Part shown: piece by piece, positions 35,421 to 47,900 of the stretch
Position numbering within the stretch: the stretch's first letter is position 1
How the letters are laid out: every line of letters begins with the position of its first letter
Assembly (NCBI GenBank): GCA_963931925.1
Contig: OZ007569.1
Location: 5,213,507-5,277,506 of the forward strand
Direction: 5' to 3'
Origin: Onchidella celtica
Taxonomy: Eukaryota > Mollusca > Gastropoda > Systellommatophora > Onchidiidae
DNA length: 64,000 nucleotides
The notes under the pieces: model-generated
Told to the model about the DNA's origin: nothing
Databases searched by the model: none
The model's input: the letters and a program-made list of their open reading frames with translations, nothing else
Made by a program: the position numbers and the translations under genes

Positions 35421-35633
35421 GGAAGGATTTCCAAATGCGTTCCATAGCCCGAGTGAAAACAATACATAGCTACCCCGGCAAATTTCCCTGATATGTCAAT
35501 CTGACTACTGCCCAGACGAACATCGGCCTACGGCCTCGATGATACAAACTGACTAGATCCTCACATCGTTACATATCAATCTGACAATGCCTATGCACTT
35601 GTTGAGCTATGGAACGCATTCGGAAGCCCTCCC
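35421..35633. mobile_element. 213-bp MITE sharing its core with the 34.2-kb foldback
   Basis: Inverted ends are GGAAGGATTTCCAAATGCG and GGGAGGGCTTCCGAATGCG (the latter read on the other strand), continuing through TTCCATAGC. Identical 8-bp flanks TAAAATAA lie at 35413-35420 and 35634-35641. About 140 interior bases repeat the right arm of the 34209-34618 element. Confidence 0.8.
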
Positions 35634-35901
35634 TAAAATAATGTGGCCATTTGTTGTTCATTGAGTTTGTATATGTAGTGGATAGAGTTTTGTTTTTTCT
35701 TATTTTGCCCCTAGACTTTTATTTAGACAAAAGCAGTTTCCGATCTGCAAGTCCACACAGAGGAATTATAAGGGGATGATGTGAACAGGAAAGAGAAATA
35801 TGAATGAACATGGCTGTGTTATAAAAATGATTGACACATGTAAATTTGTTGTACAGGTGCAAGAGATAAGAACACGCCTACTGATCTTTTTCTTTCCCCA
35901 G

Positions 35902-38900
35902 ATGGCAGCTAATCTCAGAGGAAATTTAGGCTTGAAAAGCAGCCGTAAGTATTCCGAGAAGGGAGATATAATATGTAGCATATACTAGATATTTGGAAGT
36001 ACAAATATGAATGGGAGTAATTAATGTATTGTAAGATTCCTATTTTTAAGGTTTGTTTAATTTGTGTCCAATAATCTGATTGGCCATTCCTTGCTCTCCA
36101 CATAGAGGATTTCATCTTCCATTCAAGCGCAGCTTAAGGCACACAGCTAATATTTTGATTTGGTGGAAATCATTATGTTTAAACTCATACATTATTTCTC
36201 TCTAAAGTTTAGTCTCTTAATTTGCATCCCTTAATCCCTTCCCTTCTTTGCACAGTTCCGGGCTGTCTAATTTCACTATACTGCCATGTGCCTGGAACTG
36301 TTCCGGGCCTAGTTCATATGCATTTTTTGAGTGATCATATGGAGACAATTCCCAAATTATGATTGTTTTGCATTTCCTAGTTAGTTCCCCCTGCTACTGG
36401 TAACATGTAATCCAGTACAACCTGTTTCATGAACTGGTACGCTAGCATGGTATCAGTGGGCGTGCACCTGTCGGTGCAAACGGCCAGGGCGGAGGAGGTT
36501 TCATCTAACCCAACGGCCACATGCTAGGGCACAATGTGACCCTCAGTACTTGAGTCCTTCACATTGGCCCCCGGTAGCGGTGTGGTCATAGGCTTGTTTG
36601 CCTAAATCACAGACGAAGAATTGAGCAAACTTCCCGGACGCAGCTTCGAAGCTGGCGGCAGCAGGCCAGTGGTTGATTGATAGGGCAGATGGCAATATAC
36701 CGTCACTCTGGCCTGGATATCGTGACACAGAGCATCCACCAGTATTGGTGTTCTTTGGTTTGGGTCTTTCACCCTAGTCAGTTGGGACTGCGAGGCTGTG
36801 GAGTAGCCTACAGGCAGCCGGTCAGGCAATATGACTGTCCCTCTGGCATCCTCCTGCATCTGGATACATTTCCAGTCGTCTTGACCCTGTCTTGCCACTT
36901 GGATAAGCTGTGTCCAGGCGAGAGAGTGAGTCTGATGTTTGCGCAGCTCTTTCTCACTAAAAACAAATTCTTTGCGCCAGTCTTAACACTCACCTCGTCT
37001 TCTTTCATCTTTGTCTCGTCTTCTTTCCTCTCAAAATTCCAACGGCGATGGGCGAGTGCGGTGGCAGCAGGTTTGGATAGACTGGAAGCTGTTAGCACAG
37101 ACCTACACGTTGGTGGCTGTGGGCTATGGTCGCTTCATCGTCGATTGAAGTGGAGGCGTGGGGAGGCAGCACCCACAGTAGCTGAGCAGCCTTATTTAAG
37201 GATAGCACTGCTCACCTCAACTGAGGAAGGGGCTAGAAAAGGTGCCCTAAAGAAAGGCCACTTCACATCACCCTGACTGGTATACCGCGACCAGTGGGGA
37301 TCCCTTTTTGCGGTCGAAACAAAAAGAAATTCAGCTTACTCAGGCTAGGAGCCTGGAATATACGTACACTACAGGACAACTCAAACAACCCGGAAAGACG
37401 CACTGCACTTATTGCCATTGAGCTCAGCAGGTACAACCTGGACATAGTGGCACTCAGTGAGACCAGACTCCCTGATAGTGGCCAACTCAAAGAGCTCAGT
37501 GGTGGATACACCTTCTTCTGGAAAGGCAAGGGTGCAGTCGAACCGAGACAGCATGGTGTTGGGTTTGCAATTAAAAATGACCTTGTCAGAAACTTGCAGT
37601 CCATACCAATTGAAATAAATGACAGGCTAATGACACTCAGGATCCCAGTTGGGAAAAGCCAGTCAGCCACCCTCATTAGCGCATATGCGCCCACCATGAC
37701 AAACCCAGATGAAGCCAAAGACAAGTTCTATTCTGATCTAGAATCTGTCATATGCTCTGTCCCGGCAGCTGATAAGCTGATATTCTTGGGGGACTTCAAT
37801 GCTAGGGTTGGCTCCGAAATCTCAGCGTGGCCAAATGTTTTTGGCCCTCATGGAGTTGGTTCATGCAATAACAATGGGTTGCGCTTACTTACTTTGTGCG
37901 CTGAATTTGGCCTGTTCATTACCAACACAAATTTTAGTCTCCCCGTGAGAAACAGAACGTCATGGATGCATCCCCGCTCAAAGCATTGGCATCTCATAGA
38001 CTATGTCATTGTGAGGAAGACTGATAGAAAGGATGTCCTTGTAACAAAGGCGATGTGTGGTGCCGAGTGTGGAACTGACCACAGACTCATTGTTTGCAAG
38101 CTCAGACTAACATAGAGGCGCAATAGACGCCCTCAAGGGAAAGCGCCACCTAAACGCCTAAATGTTTCAAAACTCTGCTCAGCTGAGAAACAGAGCGAGC
38201 TCTCATCAGAACTCTCCTCAAAATTGGATTGCGTGACTTTTGACCCTGAGAACATTGACAGAGCTGGACTGACCTAAATACGACTGTACACTCTTGCGCC
38301 AGCAGCACAGTTGGTTTTCCTGTCCGCAAGCACCAGGACTGGTTCAATGATAATGATAATGAAATCAAAGTGCTCATCAAAGAAAAAAATAGTCTCATCC
38401 AAGCTCACTGCAGTGACCCCTCTTCCACAGCAAAAGCTGATGCACTGCGTGCATGTAAGGGTGTACTCCAGAAGAAGCTGAGGAAAATGAAAAATGACTG
38501 GCTTGAAGAGCGAGTAAGAGAAACTCAGAAATATGCCGACACAAACAACACTAGAAAGTTCTTTGAGAGCCTCCGAGCTGTGTTTGGATCATCCCGCTCT
38601 GGCACTACGCCACTTCTTGCGTCAGATGGTTCAACACGCATTGTTGAATTGAATGCCATAATTCAGCGTTGGGCAGAACATTTCGGAGGTGTGCTAAATC
38701 GGCCATCAAATATAAATACTGAGTCCATTGACCGCCTCCCTCAGACTCCTATTAATGCAGCTCTTGCCAAGCCATTCACAGCAAATGAGACCCGAACTGC
38801 CACAAATCAGATGTCCTTTAACAAATCACCAGGCGTGGATTCAATTCCTGCTGAGGTGTATGCCTTCGGTGGAGAAAAGCTTATTGAAAGGTTGTCCGAG

Positions 38901-41900
38901 TTGTTCAATCATATGTTGAAAGCAGGGAAGCTGCCACAGGACTTCAAAGATGCTTCAATCATCCATCTGTACAAAAACAAAGGGGACAGCCAAGTCTGTG
39001 ACAACCATCGGGGAATCTCTCTACTTTCAATTGCTGGCAAAATATTGGCAAGAATGCTTCTGAATCGCCTTCTTGATCACCTCTCGTCAAATGACTTGCT
39101 TCCCGAGAGCCAATGTGGCTTTCGTAAAGAGAGGGGAACGGCGGATATGATTTTTGCTGCCAGACAGATTCAGGAAAAATGCATGGAACAAAATAAAGCG
39201 CTGTATATCACATTTGTTGACCTCACAAAAGCATTTGACACAGTGTGTCGTGAAGGCCTCTGGAAAATCTTGGCGAAGTTTGGGTGTCCACCCGAATTCA
39301 TCACAATAGTGCGCCAGTTTCATGATGGCATGCAAGCTGCAGTCAAAAGCAACGGCAGTTTTTCAGAGCCCTTTGCTGTCACAAATGGGGTAAAACAGGG
39401 TTGTGTCTTAGCCCCAACTCTGTTCAGCATCATGTTCTCTGCAATGCTACAAGAAGCCTTTAGCTCTCCTCCTCAAGGGGTAAGCATCAAGTACCGAACT
39501 GATGGCAGTCTATTCAACCTCAGGAGACTTCAGGCAAAAACCAAAACCAAAAGTACTCAAGCCTGTGACCTACTATTTGCTGATGATTGTGCACTTCTGG
39601 CACACGATGAGGATAGCATGCAAAACTGTGTTGATAAGTTCTCTAGTGCCTGTGACAACTTTGGCCTCACAATAAGCACAAAGAAGACGGAAGTGCTCCA
39701 TCAGCCTACTCCAGACGACAAGTATCCTGTGACCCCAAATATCAAAGTCCATGACAGTCTTCTGAAGGTGTCGGAGAACTTCACCTATCTTGGCAGTACA
39801 CTGTCTTCCGCGGCTCGTGTTGATACTGAAATTCTCTCAAGAATCAGCAAAGCCAGCTCTGCATTTGGCAGGCTTCGAAAGAGAGTGTGGGATGTTGCCG
39901 GCATTCGCACAGACACTAAGCTGAAAGTGTACAATGCTGTGGTCCTTCCCACCCTACTCTATGGGGCTGAAACCTGGACAGTGTACCAATCGCATGCCAG
40001 AAAGCTAAATCACTTTCATCTGGCCTGCCTTAGAAAGATCCTAAGGATCAAATGGCAGGATAAAATTCCAGACACTGAGGTCCTCAATCGTGCCAAAGAA
40101 TTGAGCATCTTCTGCCACCTGAAAAAAATTCAGCTACGTTGGGCAGGACATGTTGTCAGAATGCCCGACTCCAGACTCCCTAAGCAAATCTTCTTCTCTG
40201 AGCTCTCCAATGGAACGAGGAATGTTGGGGCCCCAAAGAGACGTTACAAAGACACCCTCAAGCAATCACTGAAGGCCTTTGCCATTGATGTGAGTGAGTG
40301 GGAAAAGCTCTCGCTTGATCGTGCAAATTGGAGGGCGGCCCTTACCAGAGGCAGCAAAGCATGGGAAGCTGACAGAGTCCAGCAGGCTATCAAAAAAAGA
40401 GAACGGCGCAAGAAAAGGCCCAGTGGTACTGAACCAGCGGAGCACTCTTGTCATTTATGCGGAAGGGTCTGCAGGGCAAAAATAGGACTTATCAGTCACA
40501 TGAGAAGCCATAAGTCATGAAAGAACAGTCTTTCCATTCTGTCCTCTGTGTCCTTTAGTTCTCTTTATTGTCCATGTGTTGAAATTCTCAACAATTTCTG
40601 TTCTTTATTCCTCTGGTGTTGTTAAGGTCATCATCATACCTGATGGACGAACTATTATTATTATTAGTTAGTTCCCCTACTTACTTGTGTCATTTGCATG
40701 TATTTTGAAAGTGTGGCATTTATGGTGTGTAAGTTTTTAGGTTTGCTCGTTTTCTCTCCTTTTGGTACACTGGGATATGAGTGGAAATCTGTGTGGCAGG
40801 TAAGGGTTTAAATCCACCAGACACATGTTTTTCATGTTTCTTCATTCTCTGATTTCAAAGAAAGAAATGTTTTAAGGCATTTCTTGCAACGGAGATTTTT
40901 CAGTTTACCAAATTTCTTAAATGTTATCATTCTTTTTCATTTCAGCTTTGGCCCCAACAGCATGCAAGTTGTCCACCCAGTACCTGGTCCTTGATCACAT
41001 GACCAATCATTATAACAAAATTGCTAAAGCCAAATGTAAGAACCTTGTGTTATATTACTACTTGAGGAAATATCATTATGGTATAAAACTTATAATTGTC
41101 CCAGACATGTGGTTTTGATGTAAATGTTATTTATGTTATGTAAATAGGATTCTAACAAGTAACATCAATAGGGAATGTAAAGCTTCCAACCCTTAATAAA
41201 ACCAGTGTCCTCCATCATAATATATAAAGTATAGGTTGTGTAGGATTTAATGAGTGAGTAGACATTGTTTGATGTAAGATTTCTGTGAGACCTATTTCAT
41301 TTTGTCAAGAAACACTGCACGAGAGTTCCTTTTTCTGCTTTTAGAGTTTTATTTTGCTGAGACAGCGAGTTCAGATTGTTTGTGAGTAGAAATTATTTCA
41401 TTTGCACCCACTTTGAAGTCCAATAAGTCGCTGTGCTTGTTGTGACAGTTTTTGTTGTGCTTTTCCAGACTTGACACCCAAGACCCAAATTACGTTTTGA
41501 TTTCTGACTATCACTACATGTCATCACAGTTTGTAGTTCTACATTCTGGGTTTTTTGGGTTGTTTTTTTTTTGCCTCCTCCCCCTTTTTTTAATTACACA
41601 TATTAATGAATGTAGAGAAAACAGTAGTAATTTTCAGCTGAGAATAAAAATGTTCAAGTTCATCCGTCATGAAAATTGATTGCAATCCCTTGCCATTTGA
41701 TGCTTGCATTTTAACACCTTTCTCTTGATAGCTGCCATTGACTCAAGGCCACCAAAAAGTCTCAGTACAAGTCAAAAAAGTAAGTATGCATCCGTCAGAA
41801 AGTTAGATTCTTATGATCAAAATGTGTGAATTTTTATGCATGAAATAAAGAGGTTTTTGTTTTGCTTTTTAAAACATGCATATCCAATCCCAAGCTGTAG

Positions 41901-44900
41901 CTCCTGCAATGGTAGGCTAGGTTTTCCGATAATCTATACCAGGCTTAACTATGGATAGAAATAAATGGTTTCAAAATCTAAATGCATGGCTCTCGCAGTC
42001 TCTGGTCCGTCCAAGGGACAAAGTGTTATGGATTGAGGACCTACGGGTCTTAAAGTTCTATTAAATAAACCATGTTGCTGATGATCTGTGTACCTGCCAT
42101 GGCTCTGTGTCATTTCAATCTCCATTCTCAAACATGGCCAGAACAGTGAAAACTGGATTTGAAACATGATTTCTCACTTTGCTGAAAATCAAACTCCTTC
42201 TGAAGGCTGGAACTGTGAATATTGCTAGCTATCATTACAGAAGAGAAGAAAAAAAGGCTCTAGTATGTATGAAACGATGTAGTTCACAATTTGTGGTTTG
42301 TATCTGAAATTTCTCTGACAAACATTGACTTATTGTTCTCTTATTCATCCCTTGCATTTAGTGCGTGATAGAAAAAATCGTGAAAGACTGGTCCACAGCC
42401 CCCGGACACGCCCAGTATCGTCGATGTCATATGCAGAGGCAAATGGATATGAAGATCTTCTCTATGTAAGATACTTTTAGTCTGAAGTATGATTATCCTT
42501 CAAGATATACTGTTTATTTCTTATTAGAAAGTAGTTTCAAAAGAAACATGGATCTTTTTATGAAGGTATTGTTGTATGAAGAATATTCTTATTCAGCTTA
42601 AATTTATCAGCACATAGTGCCAGTATAACAAACTGTGACATTCATTAGTCAGTGTCTACCTCTCTCATTACTAATGACATAATTGCCGGCTTTACTTCAG
42701 CATGTCATGGCAACATCATACAGCCAATAATTCTGTCTATGTAATAACTATACCATAGTTGACCAAATAATTGTCCATACAGCATATAAACTGGCTGTCT
42801 ATGAAATTTGTGTGAAGTTTCCAGTTCAAAAAATTAATTTATTTGACATCAGTGTATGCAACAATTAAATCAGAACTTAGAAATATTTAGAAACAATTTT
42901 TTGTAAAAACACAAGATCAAAGTGCTTAAATTTCCCAGGTTATTGTTTTGAACAGTATTTTTGTTTCTTTTTAAATGTTCTTGCCTTGTAAACAGCTCTA
43001 ATCATGTAAACAATATCAACATAAGTGAGATAGAAAGACAACAGGAAAAGTTTTCTTATTCAAATGAAAGAAATGGAAGCCAGAAGACAGAACATAAATA
43101 AATAGCAAACTCAAGTATTGTATGTAACATACATGAAATCTTTTCTCAACTTGAAATGGAACTCAATCTTTCTTTTGGAATGTTATGTATATAGATACCA
43201 ATCATTTAGTGTGGAATCAAAGTGAATATGGAGTGTATTAATTGCTGACTGTAAACGCGAAGATGAAAGGCATTCGCATGATATTGTGATATGATATTTT
43301 TGCAGGATGAACCTGACACTGAAGAAGAGAGACTGGTTTATTCCATCATGAAATCCACACTGTTGGAGAAACCTAAAGGCAGCAACAATGCCACATATGG
43401 CTCTGCCTCTCGTGTGGAATCCTATGACCCAGAAACCCATGTTTCTCAGCAGTTGTATCACACGCAAGGTGACAGCATCAATCATAGAACCACCACAGTC
43501 CGCCCATCATCTGCACGCTCCGTCAGATCAAACCATTCCATGATAAGCTCAGCATCCCGTGCTTTGATCCCCACCCATGATCAAACCAAGCTTACATACA
43601 ACGGAGATGTCTTGGAAAAAAGACCCCATCTCTTCACTGAGCCTGATCGACCTTTCACACCTCGGACCTTGAAAATCAATCATGAATCTAGGCTGAAAAA
43701 TTCAAAATGTTACAATCCACCACGTCCCAAAAGTGGTGGGAAACTGCGAAAAAGCATAGACACAGAGAGCACCGAGAGTCACCGACCAAAACCACCTCCT
43801 CGCACAAGGAAACTGCAGGAAGATATATCACCAGAAAGAGGTTACTCCAGTCAAGACCTTCAGGAGGCGACAGAGACCAGCCAGTTATCCGAGTCCATGT
43901 TAATGGACATCACCCTTCGTAGCCGAGATGGACGACACAATCAGCAGTCCAGCCACAATGTGCCACCCCTGGCCATTTCCATGGACAAAGATCACATGAA
44001 CTGGCTGCAGGAGCAAGCCAGCAAGGCTGAGGTTCGAGCCCGCAGTAATGGTCAGCTGAGATCATCCTTGCATTCCGATGATGAACTACAACCTGTGAGA
44101 GGTCCCCAGGCAGCACACAGAGATTCCCTGGGTTTGGGACCAGCCATCAAGATGGAGACAAAGAAAAAGTAATGACAATTTTTTTTAAATTATTTTTTTT
44201 CCTTTCCTTGTTTCACTTGAACTTGTGTGAACCAGTGCCTCTGTTCCCTTTTCCTCCAACTAACACTTGTTTCACTTGAACTTGTGTGAACCAGTGCCTC
44301 TGTTCCCTTTTCCTCCAACTAACACTTGTTGTTAAATTCTGTTTCCGGCCATTATATTGTTTCTTTTTCTTTTTGTGTAGGACATCTATTTTCAGTTTGG
44401 GGGCAACAGATTTAAACTTTGAGATGTATGACACTTAAATTCTTGTCGCATGAGTGATCTAATTTCAAGAGCACTTAAATGAGCAGTTTATACAAATTCT
44501 GACATAATGAGGTTGGTTGTGGATATGAAGATCAACATAATGTGATGAATATTATGATGCAGATGGCAGGGCATTTATTGTGATATATGATACCACTGCC
44601 TTTGTTGGTGAACTGAGTGAATTTGTACACACAAGCCTCTTTTGACCTTTGCCTTACATCTGGAAGATTCCACTTTTTTTCTTTATTTTATACTTTGTCT
44701 GAGAAGTTTATCCATAGGTTGCATTTTTATGCTTGCAGTTCTACATTTGATGATGTCACATTACTGCATTCATTTTTTAAATTTATTATACTTTGTTTGA
44801 GTGCTTTATGTCAAAGTAGTAGTTTTATGTTTACATTCTTACACTTGGTGATGCCACGTGGAAGATGCCATTTATTACATCAATTTTATATATTGTTTCT

Positions 44901-47900
44901 ATTTGCAGTCAGCAAATTATGAGCCTTATTATTTATTTGCTGCCTTGAGCCTTGTGCCTGCTGGTCATCACTTGCTTTTCAATATTTTAATTTTGCTTAA
45001 TTCAGCAGCCGAGTAGTTGCGTTTATTGATGATCAAAATGCCGTGAAAATTTCACATGAATTTAACCTGATTAGTACATTGCTGGCGCTTATTTAATCCT
45101 ATTCTAATAGGTTGCCAGTCTTTTCAACCCCGGTGACTTCTGTAATGGAAACTAAAATGTCATGCTCTTTTAAGTTTTATGAGCATGTTTGTATATAAAA
45201 CGTAAATGAAGAATACTATGACCTCGGCAAAGAGATTGTTGGAGAATACATGAAATTTCTGGGGAAATTGCAAATAATATAGAAATTACAAGGGAGAAAT
45301 ATTGTGCATTTTATTGGTGCTTTTTTATACTCGAACGTACAAACCAGGTTAAGGAATACGCGGTATATTTTGGAGTTAATCTTTTGGATTCTCTTTAACT
45401 TAGAGCATGAGTCATGCACAGTTTTTGTACAGTATCATATGCCCAAATAATCCATTATCTATAAATAAGCGAATAATGAAATGAGAACAATATCAAGTCT
45501 GCAACAGACGGAAAATTCCAACTGTAGCATATCGTCACTGCTTTACGCTAATGGCATAACTCATTTTTGACACATTTGGGTATTAACAAAAACCTGTTCC
45601 TTTTCCTGTCCTTTGTGCTGTTGTCAGTGGCATTTTGTATTATAGGCCATAGCTGAACAGTGAACACAATTCTGTACTTTCTCTGTTCTTCTTTGTAATT
45701 AGACTAGAGTCCTGTAGCACCAGCTATTTGGTTATTTGTGATACCTTGATTCTATTGGATTATTACTTTTTCCTATTAGCTCACCTCTTTTTCTGTAATT
45801 ATCTGATAGCTCTCATGCTCAGGAATGCAATGGATCGTCAGTTGCCTTTTTGCATAAATCTGACGTGTGCTGTTACCATATAGCAGTGATGATATGAAGC
45901 ATGGACTAATGTTTTGGTCCTTTGACGTGTCAATGCTGCAACCAGAACTGCAGCTCCTCTAGATTCTATACAACTATTGTCTTGATTTATGTTTGTTCAT
46001 AGTGCCATCAGTGTTTATTCTGCTATAAACCATTCCCTGAGTCAGTCAACATGCGGTTGATATGTTCATCTAACAGCTAGCTGCTCTTATATGCTCAAGG
46101 CGAAACTATTTTGTTTTTTTATGTGTGTGTCTGAAACTGATCCATACCAAACTTTATGTTTTTTTTTATATTTCATGATTTCTTTGTTTATCACATGTCA
46201 CACATTATTATATGATTTGTATCAATATGCTTATTTCTGCAAAAAGTCGTTCTTACTAACAATCATACTACTATCACTAGCAAACCTTCCTTGGGAATAG
46301 ACTTGAATGTATGAGACAGGTTATGTTAGGTTATTGTTTGCATGCTGCAATCCATGTCTATCCTCACTCCTCCTCGGGAGTAAACTAGAAGACATGAGAC
46401 AGGTTACATTAGGTCATCATTTGAGTGCTACAGCCCATGTCCATCCTCCTGAACTGTGTTTGACCCCAAGGAGAGCCTCTAGAGCTGGCCCTGGTGTTCC
46501 CCCAGTATGATTTATCAAATAACCTGACGAGTAAATAATCCTAAGTAACATTAAAAAAGAAGCTCCTCAGGAATAAACAGCTGAAAACATCTTCCAAGAT
46601 AACATTGCAAAGCTGAAGCCACCACTTTTTAACCCTATGTTTTATGTAAAGCTATCAGGGCGGTACTTTTTGTATAGTTTTGTAGATTGATTGTTGTCTT
46701 TTTGTGTTTTATTTATGAAAACTAGTTTGTAAATTTTCTTTTTTTGAATTCATTTTCAAACTTCATGATTTGAGGGGGGGGGGGGGGGGGGGGGGGTGGA
46801 TGTCCACTGTTAATGTTGGAAAGCGGGTGGGTGGGATGAGCAACACAATATTAGTTAAAATATGAAACCCAACTGAGATCTTGTCTTTGCAAAAAAATTG
46901 TTATTCTGGAATGTTCAATATAAATACATGAAAGTTATGTTATGGCTGGATTCCTGGTGCAAAAGTTTTCTGCTCAAGAAGTTGAGAAGGGAATGTTAAT
47001 TACCCCATGATAGACACACAGTCAGTGTCATCAAAGACAGCGGGGTTTGATTAGGCGGGACCCTGTGCCCAGTGACAGAGTTTTGCATGTTGATTGTGGG
47101 CGGGGACCGTGGTGAACTGCATGAAAAGAGTGCTTGGTATAATAACAAATTAAGGATAAGATTTTATGACAATGCTACCACAGCTAGACAAAACCAAAAA
47201 AGTGGCAGACGTTTTCCTGTATCAATTAAATCTATAACACCAATGTAAGCTACTTCAGTCAAGGCCTAGAGGGAAAGCTGAACAGTGCACACAGCTGTGG
47301 TTTAACTTTTATTTATCATTGTTACTGATTCCATGTTTAAAGCCAAGGTGTGCACCAGCTGATTTTGGTCAAACAAACTAGATGGATGGTAATGCCAGAT
47401 ATGGTTTCAATGCGATGTATCCAATACGATCTCGTTGAAACTCAAAGTTATGACCTCACCATCCAACTAGTCAGCCAATCAGAATCAGCCGGTGTGTGGT
47501 GTAATCTTCCATAAATAACCTAACAAATTTCTGTTCTGTCTGTGGACTCAGCAGTCCCATTAGTTCATGCTCCTATAGATCCTTGACCTCGCAAGTGTCA
47601 ACAACATCATGGATTAGTCAACTGTTGATAGAGGAGTGAGTACTGAAGTCAGCTGTTTGCACTCATCATGCAGCCTTAAAAATAATTGTGCCATGTTTTT
47701 GTTTTTAGTTTATTTATGACTTCTGACGTTCATGGTCTTTTGAGCACGTTTGGTTTATATTTTCGTTAAAAGTATTTATGGTTCATGTTGTTTATTTCCT
47801 TTTGAAGTTCACCTAGTTTGTGCATAAATGTTAGATTGTCTACTGTAAAACAATTTTCTTTGACCCCTAATGCTGGGCAAGAGCCTGGATTTAGGCGTGG

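Larger units (their letters stand above)
36378..40677 (+). mobile_element. Apparently full-length LINE in SPATA7 intron 1
   Basis: Identical 13-bp flanks TAGTTAGTTCCCC lie at 36378-36390 and 40665-40677. The element itself is 36391-40664, about 4.3 kb, in the same orientation as SPATA7, and ends in a short ATT repeat. A long 5' region (about 36391-37290) precedes an APE endonuclease, RT and a C-terminal zinc finger. The 200-codon open frame at 36677-37276 in the 5' region has no recognisable domain. With a clean duplication and only two visible coding breaks, the insertion is fairly recent. Confidence 0.9.

Noticed and set aside
36677..37276. 200-codon frame as a host gene
   Set aside because: Lies inside the LINE bounded by the 13-bp duplication; no recognisable domain, best read as element 5' region.
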